Source of the DNA: Mytilus galloprovincialis
Taxonomy: Eukaryota; Mollusca; Bivalvia; Mytilida; Mytilidae
Length of the DNA: 64,000 bases
Assembly (NCBI RefSeq): GCF_965363235.1
Contig: NC_134843.1
Location: 93,653,795 to 93,717,794, forward strand
Direction: 5' to 3'
The notes under the pieces were generated by a model. That model was not told the DNA's origin. It worked only from the letters and a program-made list of their open reading frames with translations, and did not search any database. Position numbers and translations under genes: made by a program. Shown here in pieces: positions 56,113 through 64,000 of the stretch; position 1 is the stretch's first letter, and each line of letters opens with the position of its first letter.

Positions 56113-57394
56113 CTTAAAATCAAACACAAAATAAAATAAATGAGACGACTCATAATAAACTTGCACTTTCCTGATTGCCAAACATAATGATTTAAACTTT
56201 CCAAATGTTAAATTCCGTTTTTGAAATTAGTAACATAGCCATCGCTCTATCGTATGAAATCTACGAGTACAATGGGAGGCAACTCTCATTGTGCAAAATC
56301 TAAAACGCTTTGTACTAGATTTGCCTCCCCTTATTACTTCATCCAGGTTTTAGTTAGCATGTGGTTTAAGCAAAGTGCATGTTCCAGCCACATTTTATTA
56401 TGTATTTGATTTATTCTATACTAGACTGTTCCTGCTGCATTTATAAGAAAGCCTATTGTCTTATTGTGAACATTGGTTCCAAAGATTGTGTAGTAAAACA
56501 AAACATATCCTGTGTTTACAAGAGTGTCTATATTCTTGAAATGGCTCCATATGTATTGCAGCTTTTATTATACATGTAGTATGATTTCACGTTTCCGCAC
56601 TAATTGGGTTCCGCAACGGACTTTTTGATTCAAGACACTACTAGATGTCAATTACGTACATTGGGAGGCAACGCTCATTAAGTGCCAAGTTAAAAGAAAG
56701 AGCATAGATACAAAGAAAACATGTCGCTTTTGTAGTCTTTTTTTAAAGAGTTTAACTTGAGAATATTCTTCGAAACATCCAAATCTGGAAATAAACAATA
56801 ATTATGAATTATTATATTTCTATCATAGAAAAGATAGATCCTTGATGTATTAATCATTATAAAAAGGGTCTGCTTGGTTATTTAACGCGAAACAGACAGA
56901 AGGTAAAGGTAGGTTATAAAATATTCCAATTTGAAAAGTAGAGTAACAAAAAATACTGACATTCGAGAAAATTTAAAACAGAAAGTCTGTTATCAAATGG
57001 CAAAGTTTAAAGTTCATACACATCAAACGAATGCATATGAGCAGTCATATTCCTGACTTGGTACAGGCATTTTCTTATGTAGAAAACGGTGGATTTACAA
57101 TGACTGAGCTAAGTTTAGCCAGAAAGATTGATTCATAACAAAACAGGAACACGTTTGCTTTCAAAAGGGCACAATTGGTGTCCATATGAATACCTTTAAC
57201 ATGCCGAAAAAATATTACCGAAATCCACATCGATATTGTCAAGGAGAAAAATATCTGCTTTAATTATTACACCCTAGTTCCAGTATGTGAATCTAGCATA
57301 TCTAACTTTTTCATTACAGGAACAGGCTTTCTATGAGGTGCACACTGGATATTTTGAATCTTGATCTTTGTCTAAAATCAATCTAATTCTATCA
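56113..57394. other. Intronic; minor repeats
   Basis: A short duplicated word (ATTGGGAGGCAACGCTCATT at 56660; ATGGGAGGCAACTCTCATTG at 56271) and an inverted Penelope-tail fragment at 56980-57110. No exon recognised, and none is required by the splice phases. Confidence 0.5.
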
Positions 57395-60180
57395 AAACTT
57401 TTGATTTTCAACCGTTTGTGAATTAAAAACAAATTAGAAAAAATAGTTTAGAAGAAATAATTCACGATGCTTTTTAATTTTCGATTCAGAAATGGTATCA
57501 TACGCTATAAATTTATTACTTTTTATCAATAGTGAATCAAAAAGGTAAAACATGCTGCACAGGGAAACAAGTGTTCAGTATGCCGGATTTTCTTATTAAC
57601 AATATAATTGTTTAATTAGAAGTAGACAAATTATCGATAATCATAGTGGAACGAACTGTGCACCTTTCCTTATCGATCTCTTTTTTTTTTTACATATAAG
57701 TCAAAAACAAGAAGCACAGAGAAGCAAGTTAATTTAATTTCACATTCAGATACACATGTATATTGACGCAATCGTTCTTGTATTATCTTAACTGTTGTCA
57801 CCTTTTAAATTTTACAATTGTGCCAGTTCATATCGCACATTACCATTTTTATTTGAAGCATATCTTTGTACTCTCTGTTGTAAATAGTTATATAACCTAT
57901 GTCATGTTTATACATTTTTCAGAAATATACAAGCGTCTAAACTATGATGTTTTTTTTCTAATTGTTTTATTGTATGAATTCAAGAGTGTAATAATTTAAT
58001 CAAATCATGTTGACATAATTCATTTTACACCAGAATCTTACTGAGGAAGGATATCTGTTATCCGAAATATTTATAAATAATTACGTTTATGGTTTCCTTA
58101 TTTTTGTTATTGGTGTTGTTTTGTACTCTTTTAAGCCGTTTATATAATTCATTTATTGTGTAGATGTATCGTTACTCGCAACGATCCAGTGCCCTCGTTG
58201 GACAGATCGTTAACTATTATTCAGACTTTTATATATATTTGCCCTTGAATTTTTACTAGATAACATTTTTGTTCGCTTTTGGAATTCCGTATATAGTCAG
58301 ATTATCGGAATTCCAATGGGGACTAACTGTGCACCACTTATTGCGGACCTGTTTTTGTATTGCTATGAGTTACAATTTATGACAAAAATAAGCAAAGACC
58401 CATCGAAACAACATCTGATAAACAAATTTAATAATACTTTTAGATATTTCGATGATATTTTGGATCTCAATAATGACGACTTCGGTATGTATATTAAAGA
58501 AATTTATCCTGCTGAACTTACTTTAAATAAAGCTAATACTAACAATGACCACTGTCCTTTCCTCGATCTTGATATCTATATCACTAACGGAAAGCTGAAT
58601 ACTAAAATTTATGATAAAAGAGATGATTTTTCATTTCCTATCGTTAATTATCCATTTTTAGATGGTGACGTTCCCTTGTCACCATCTTACGGTGTTTATA
58701 TATCTCAACTTGTACGATTCGCTCGTGTATGTAACAATGTTTTAGATTTTAACGAGAGAAATTTATGTATTACTGAAAAATTATTACACCAGGGTTTTCG
58801 ATATCACAAACTAGTCAAAACATTTCCTAAATTTTATCATCGGTATAAGGACATCATTCGTAAATATAGCTCAACATGCAGACTTCTTATACGTTCAGGT
58901 ATTTCACATCCAATTTTTTATGGAAATATTCTTTATAAGGCACAAAGTTGTCAGTATTCACCTCAAAAACTAACAAAACCTTTGAATAGACTTATTAAGA
59001 AGGGATATAGTTACGATACTGTTGTCAGGTCATTAAAGATTGCATATTTTGGCGTTAATATTGATTCACTTATAGGGTCTTTGCATCGGAACTAAACACA
59101 TTTATTCAAAAACCAGTTGTTGGCAAGACACGCGTTATGTTCTTCTCATATATGTTATGATGGTATGATACTAAACCCCTAACGGGAAGGATTGTGCCTG
59201 ATGTTCATATGATGAAATCATAATCTTTCAGTCAGTTTAATTGAAGTCTGGAGCTGGCATGTCAGTTAACTGCTAGTAGTCTGTTGTTATTTATGTATTA
59301 TTGTCATTTTGTTTATTTTCTTTGGTTACATCTTCTGACATCAGACTCGGACTTCTCTTGGACTGAATTTTAATGTGTGTATTGTTATGCGTTTACTTTT
59401 CTACATTGGCTAGAGGTATAGGGGGAGGGTTGAGATCTCACAAACATGTTTAACCCCGCCGCATTTTTACGCCTGTCCCAAGTCAGGAGCCTCTGGCCTT
59501 TGTTAGTCTTGTATTATTTTAATTTTAGTTTCTTGTGTACAATTTGGAAATTAGTATGGCGTTCATTATCACTGAACTAGTATATATTTGTTTAGGGGCC
59601 AGCTGAAGGACGCCTCCGGGTGCGGGAATTTTTCTCGCTACACTGAAGACCTGTTGGTGACCTTCTGCTGTTGTTTTTTTTCTATGGTCGGGTTGTTGTC
59701 TCTTTGGCACATTCCCCATTTCCATTCTCAATTTTATCTATATCTATATAATGTTCTTTCCATTAACAATTTAATCTTTTCTTAGTGGGTTTCATTAATA
59801 TATAGAACTAGAAATTAAAGAGCCAACTGACACGGCTTCTTCTACACAATGTTGTCTGGAGTACCACTTTTTCATATTTGTACCTTTTATGTCTGCTAGG
59901 TTTGTTTTTGCGCCTGTCCCAAGTCAAAAGCCTCTGGCCTTTGTTAGTCTTGTATGATTTTTAGTTTTAGTTTATTGTGTATAATTCGGAGTTTAGTATG
60001 ACATTCATTATCACTGAACTAGTATACATATTGTTTAGGGGCCATCTGAAGGACGCCTCCGGGTGCGGAAGTTTCTCGCCGCATTGAAGACTCATTGGTG
60101 GCCTGTCCTGTTGTTTGCTCTATGGTCGGGTTGTTGACTCTTTGACACATTCCTTATTTCCATTCTCAATTTTTATCTGA
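57395..60180 (+). mobile_element. Broken Penelope-like retroelement, second subfamily
   Basis: A decayed FSTLYTNIP region (57395-57570) is followed after unrelated sequence by a well-preserved RT core from about 58250: FLLDNIFVRFWNSVYSQIIG, IPMGTNCAPLIADLFLYCYE, FRYFDDILDLNNDDFG (catalytic FDD), KIYDKRDDFSFPIVNYPFLD, YGVYISQLVRFARVC, then a C-terminal part ending IGSLHRN at 59095. The 3' tail continues with AGGAGCCTCTGGCCTTTGTT and GACGCCTCCGGGTGCGG, present twice (59405-59755 and 59900-60175). N-terminal coding is incomplete; the element is dead. No GIY-YIG domain recognised. Confidence 0.8.
58316..59095 (+). pseudogene. Penelope-like reverse transcriptase fragment (259 codons open)
   Basis: The best preserved part of the element above: an open 259-codon frame from IPMGTNCAPL to the stop, also open upstream to about 58250 without an ATG. 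It contains RT motif B-like GTNCAPL, the catalytic FDD and the KRDDFSFPIVNYPF block. It lacks the finger motifs, so it cannot be an active enzyme by itself. Confidence 0.8.
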
Positions 60181-60614
60181 GCGTCACTGATGAGTCTTAT
60201 GTAGACGAAACGTGCGTCTGGCGTATAAAATTATAATCCTGGTACTTTTGATAACTATTTACACCACTTGGTCGATGCCACTGCTGGTGGACGTTTCGTC
60301 CCCGAGGGTATCACCAGCCCAGTAGTCAGCACTTCGGTGTTGACATGAATATCAATTATATGGTCATTTTTATAAATTTTCTGTTTACAAAAATGTGAAT
60401 TTTTCGAAAAACTAAGGATTTTCTTACCCCAGGAGTAGATTACCTTAGCCGTATTTGGCACAAATTTTTGGAATTTTGGGTCTTCAATGCTCTTCAACTT
60501 TGTATTTGTTTGGCTTTTTAACTATTTTTATCTGAGCGTCACTGATGAGTCTTATGTAGACGAAACGCGCGTCTGGCGTATAAAATTATAATCCGGGTAC
60601 TTTTGATAACTATT
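60175..60614 (-). repeat. Bivalve 'cgccagacgcgcgtttcgtc' repeat, flanked by an 85-bp direct duplication
   Basis: The block starting ATCTGAGCGTCACTGATGAG and containing CTTATGTAGACGAAACG is present at 60175-60258 and again at 60529-60614, nearly identical. Between them are CCGAGGGTATCACCAGCCCA, AGCACTTCGGTGTTGACATG and GTAGATTACCTTAGCCGTAT. Inverse matches are at 35745-35945 and 51035-51235. Confidence 0.75.
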
Positions 60615-60652
60615 ATAATAGATTTGTATGTGTCTGTCATACAATTTAGATA

Positions 60653-62003
60653 TGGGCGTTTTTCAATAAAAACGTATTTTCTTGTCCCAGCCACTTTTAA
60701 AAAAATGTTTGATCCTTGCAAGTAATTTTTTGTGCAGTCAGTACATTGAATTAGATTTAATATTTTTAAGCAAAGAAACAGTTTGTTTTTAGAGGGATTG
60801 ATAAGATATTGACCCCTGAATGGTCCACAACAACCAAAATGGCATGTCCCTAGACCGCCTGTTCAACATTCATACTCTAAAATATCGTAGAAAAATGAAG
60901 AAATAAATGTTATTTTTACTTTACATAAGTTCTTTAATAATTCAAAAGTATGTTCAGAGCCAATATATTTTAATAAACAGCTTTCAATATAGGATTTTTT
61001 ATTTCAGAAGGTGTGTCCCTCACAAAATGTCCACTACGAAACGAAGTCATTAAAATTTGCCAATAAACAGTTTTATAAAATCAATGTAATTTTTGTTTGC
61101 AAGAAATATAAACATTAGGGTCTTACAAAAGAAGTGATGCTTTTAAAACGGCAATTAAATTGTTGGTGAGAAAAATTGAGCACATCAAATGGACCAGAGT
61201 GATACCGTATTTTTGTTAATGTCCACTACGAAACGGGTTAAATCTCCTTCAGTATATGGTTTTAAAATTATGAAAAAAATATCAGTGTACAGCTTAATAA
61301 ATGCTTTGATGAATACAATCAGTCTTGTTATTATTGCAATATAGGGATTGTGGGAGAAAAAATAAAACATGCGAATATGTCCCCTACGAAACGGTCCCCT
61401 ACGAAACAAGTATGGGAGAAAAACGTTTCGTAGTGGACACTACCACTACCATGCAGTCTTTTTTAAATCTTTTTTCAATTATATTCGTGCAAAACAAATA
61501 ACAAGGGTTAGTTTCATGTAATTTTTATTAAGTTTTTATTAACATATAATAGGGTTGATGTCAACTACAAAACTGTTTGTCCACTACGAAACGGTTTTGT
61601 CCACTACGTAACGCATCAAAATTTCCACTACGTAACATGAGTTGTACCTTCATATGTGAAGTACTGTCTAATCTTTAACGATAAAAATGGTTTTCCAATT
61701 AAAAAAAAATGAGATTTTTCTAGTATTTAAAGTAAACAAACTGGAATGTCTATAGGAATCATTTAAAATTGCAAAAAATATGTGTGTTTAGAAGAAGTTT
61801 CGTAGGGGACAAAAGTCCCCTACGAAACAGTACACAAATTATTAAAATAATATCATTTTAAAGAATATTTAAGATTGCACTTTTTGTTTACAAACAGGTC
61901 TATAATAGAGGTATTCAAAATAACTCTTGAAATTAAATTTTAGACAAGTTGATTTTCCATTTTTTTTAGGTCTGAAAGTTACGCTTTTATTGAAAAACGT
62001 CCA
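60653..62003 (-). mobile_element. 1.35-kb TIR element with GTTTCGTAGTGGACA words, copy 2 (inverted)
   Basis: The opposite orientation of 27461-28764. The left end TGGGCGTTTTTCAATAAAAA and the inverse of the right end TGGACGTTTTTCAATAAAAG pair. TA is on both sides (60651-60652, 62004-62005). CCACTACGAAAC words stand at 61028, 61218, 61379-61410, 61424, 61580 and 61600, and a perfect 14-bp-stem hairpin GTTTCGTAGGGGAC-AAAA is at 61797-61828, equivalent to 27606-27637 in copy 1. No transposase. An insertion of ~35 bp near 61940 distinguishes it from copy 1. Confidence 0.85.
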
Positions 62004-62039
62004 TATATGGCAAGCTGTAAAACAAGTGTTATCTACCAT

Positions 62040-62170
62040 TTTCTTCATGAGAAAATACCTGCACCAAGTCAAGTATATGGCAGTTGTTTACCATTTGTTT
62101 GATTCTTTCATTTTGATATTTGGTAAGGGACGTATAAATTTTGCTTGGAGTTCGGTATTTTCATGATTTC
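62040..62170 (+). repeat. Penelope-like 3' tail fragment
   Basis: ACCATTTTCTTCATGAGAAA, ACCTGCACCAAGTCAAGTAT, TTTGCTTGGAGTTCGGTATT. Degenerate. Confidence 0.6.
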
Positions 62171-63004
62171 ACTTTTATTACTATAACCATAGTTCCGAAG
62201 CAATTGTTTAAAATTAGTAAATAGAATATGGTATTTTGTTTCTCATCGCTTAAAAATGAACTCAAGTTTATATCATACCATAATATTAAAAACGTATGTA
62301 CAATTATAATCTAAAAACGTATGTACAACTATAATCTATTTCTAATAGAATGTAGTGATATGTATAAAAGCAGCTTACGATGTAACCACAGGGACATAAT
62401 CATAATGCATAAACATTGTTTCCATATATACCATTATCTTTAATACGTTTACTTATATGTTTTGGTTTTGATTCACTTATAAAAGTATGTGTAATACCAT
62501 AAAAGAAAGGCAAACTCATAAATAGAAAAAAACTGACAACCTTATGGGTAATAAGAAAAAGATAAACAGACAAATAAAAGTACACAAGACACAACAGAAA
62601 ACTAAACATTTAGCATCACGAACCCCATCAAAAACTGGGGGTGATCTCAGGTACTACGGAAGGGTAAGCAGATCCTGCTTCACAAATGGCAACCGTCATC
62701 AATCTTACACAGACAAAGAAAATAACAAATTAGCAGCTTAATGCTACGTATGCGATTTGCTTGATTAACGTTCATGATGTTACGATCTAAAGCAAAAATT
62801 TTAAGATAAAGGATGTAAAATTTCTTCAATACGTTATGCGGTCATTACCAACAGTTACATACAAAATTAAACCAACGTTTATCCGAGGTTATCATTGTAT
62901 GAATCCATAACATTTGTGTTCTTTGTTGTCCTTTTCTCAAAAACGTGTAAATCTAAGTAAAATACATTATAATTATCTCGCCCTATTTTGTTTTCAATAC
63001 TTAC
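62171..63004. other. Intronic; no recognised feature
   Basis: AT-rich intron following the CTLD/SRCR exon; no exon or repeat recognised apart from a short direct repeat AAAAACGTATGTACAA (62288 and 62313). Confidence 0.4.
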
Positions 63005-63364
63005 TCGTATCCTAAATGATTACATAGGAAATATCCAAGTTTTATATCTGGGGTTGGGTCATATATTGTTCCCCAGAATCCATCATGGAACACTTCTAAC
63101 CGTCCACACATTATATTCCCACCAACTAGAGCATAGTGTCTGTCAGTCTGTTCACCAATCGTATAATCACACGCTGCAATATGCCCATGAGATCCCATAT
63201 CGAAATTCCATTTTCCAGTAGTGTAATCAACATAAACATTATCATCAGATTTACTAGGAGAAACGCCTGACTGAAAGTTTTCCCAGTGATCAAAAGTTTT
63301 ACCGTCTGCCCAACTGAAATCTGGCGGATCGCCTATCCATAGAACACCTATCGTAAAATCTTCC
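63005..63364 (-). CDS. C-type lectin-like domain (C-terminal part) plus start of SRCR domain
   Basis: The exon runs from acceptor TCTTATAG (start 63364) to donor GTAAGT (63004). It encodes EDFTIGVLWIGDPPDFSWAD and GKTFDHWENFQSG, then VYVDYTTGKWNFD and AACDY, the WIG/W..G/GxW..C pattern of a C-type lectin fold. GGNIMCGRLEVFHDGFWGTI, with PDIKLGYFLCNHLGYE, then starts an SRCR domain. The lectin loop Ca2+/sugar motifs are not canonical (VSP where EPN or QPD is expected; WNF for WND), and both cysteines of the inner lectin disulphide are missing. In the SRCR, WGTVC has become WGTIY. The exon begins one base into a codon, so an upstream exon with the rest of the lectin fold lies beyond the window. 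It is probably an extracellular recognition region that does not bind sugar in the classic Ca2+-dependent way. Confidence 0.85.
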
Positions 63365-64000
63365 CTATAAGAGATAATAAATAATAGTCATACATTTTGA
63401 GTATCAAAGTAGTTATAAGTGTATGCTAATTTAACAGACCCTTGCAAGTCTGAAGCGGTTAAATTTGTATATCCTTTTTAGTTTTAGACTTCATCAGGTA
63501 AAACACGAAAAGCTCAGATGACTTTTAAGTAAAACAGCACACCGACCATTGTTTTTGCCTTTATGATGCTTTATCGTTCTGCAATGAAATAATAAGACGT
63601 AGTACTTTATTTATAAAATTGAAACTTCAACACTCAACGGCTCTACTAACCAAGATGGTGCTTCATCTTTTTGTCCCCCCTTTACAGTCCGTCGATTATT
63701 CTCAACTCTCGTTCGAATACGTTGTCATGATTATCGTCACTATATATCAGTTTCTCTTCGTGATGATTCTTTAAATGACAAGCTTCCCTTTACTCATAAG
63801 AAGTTAGGTAAAATTAAAATCCTCACAAAGTTTTATTGCCTCTTAAAAATGTACCCGTTTTAAAAATGGTAAAGTCAAGTTTCTGATACAAATTACAGCT
63901 GTCATGTCGCATAATAACAATTATTTACTAACCAGAACGGTTAACAATACCAATAGAGAAAACGAAACATAGAAGCAAACATAGAAAAAATCTTCCTTAA
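63365..64000. other. Intronic right edge of the receptor gene
   Basis: AT-rich. No minus-strand exon with lectin features seen; the missing N-terminal exons should lie to the right of the window. Confidence 0.45.

Noticed and set aside
1-64000. LTR retroelements, Polintons or other virus-like elements
   Set aside because: No paired long terminal repeats, capsid, protease, integrase or envelope motifs were recognised; the retroelement remains are LINE- and Penelope-type.

Overview
The window looks like a very AT-rich stretch of a bivalve mollusc nuclear genome, most likely a marine mussel (Mytilus or a relative). This is inferred from intron-bearing animal genes, a Toll-like receptor with a protostome-type TIR domain, and many repeat families I recognise from bivalve sequence. 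No species can be proved from the sequence alone.

Four protein-coding loci are supported. (1) At the left edge, on the minus strand, a two-exon partial gene (1-1382 and 2961-3082, exactly phase-matched) encodes a Ser/Thr/Gln-rich protein of unknown function with two kinds of internal repeat. (2) At 17284-19050 (minus) lies a complete single-coding-exon POMGNT2 orthologue, the O-mannose beta-1,4-GlcNAc transferase of the alpha-dystroglycan pathway. (3) At 37780-39825 (plus) lies a complete 681-residue Toll-like receptor with signal peptide, a short LRR region, LRR-CT, transmembrane segment and TIR; a non-coding first exon probably ends at 36426. (4) From 63364 down to 42251 (minus), four exons with matching phases encode the C-terminal part of a composite receptor: C-type lectin fold, one SRCR domain, a mucin-like 9-residue-repeat stalk, a transmembrane helix and a cytoplasmic tail. 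Its 5' exons lie beyond the right edge. Loci 3 and 4 face each other and both look like immune-type surface receptors.

The rest is mostly transposable-element sediment. It includes a non-autonomous Helitron (4516-5445) inside an older LINE tail; a TAA-flanked TIR element (7473-9184) with a long hairpin inside it; a broken CR1/L2/Jockey-like LINE (9480-12230); a TA-flanked hairpin MITE (16037-16468); a TA-flanked 1.24-kb TIR element (22820-24062); a 2.05-kb TIR element with 8-bp target duplication carrying 17 in-register 60-bp repeats (24110-26164); two opposed copies of a 1.3-kb TIR family carrying a private GTTTCGTAGTGGACA word (27461-28764 and 60653-62003); copies of a bivalve hairpin-ended element built of ~500-bp modules (19604-21399, 30784-31190, 33304-34506); and Penelope-like reverse-transcriptase remains (31264-33060, 45890-49215, 57395-60180) with their dispersed 3' tails. 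Several minisatellites (periods 17, 27, 30, 43, 45, 54 and 60 bp) are present; two are part of gene 4. I saw no LTR retroelement, Polinton, tRNA, rRNA or CRISPR array.
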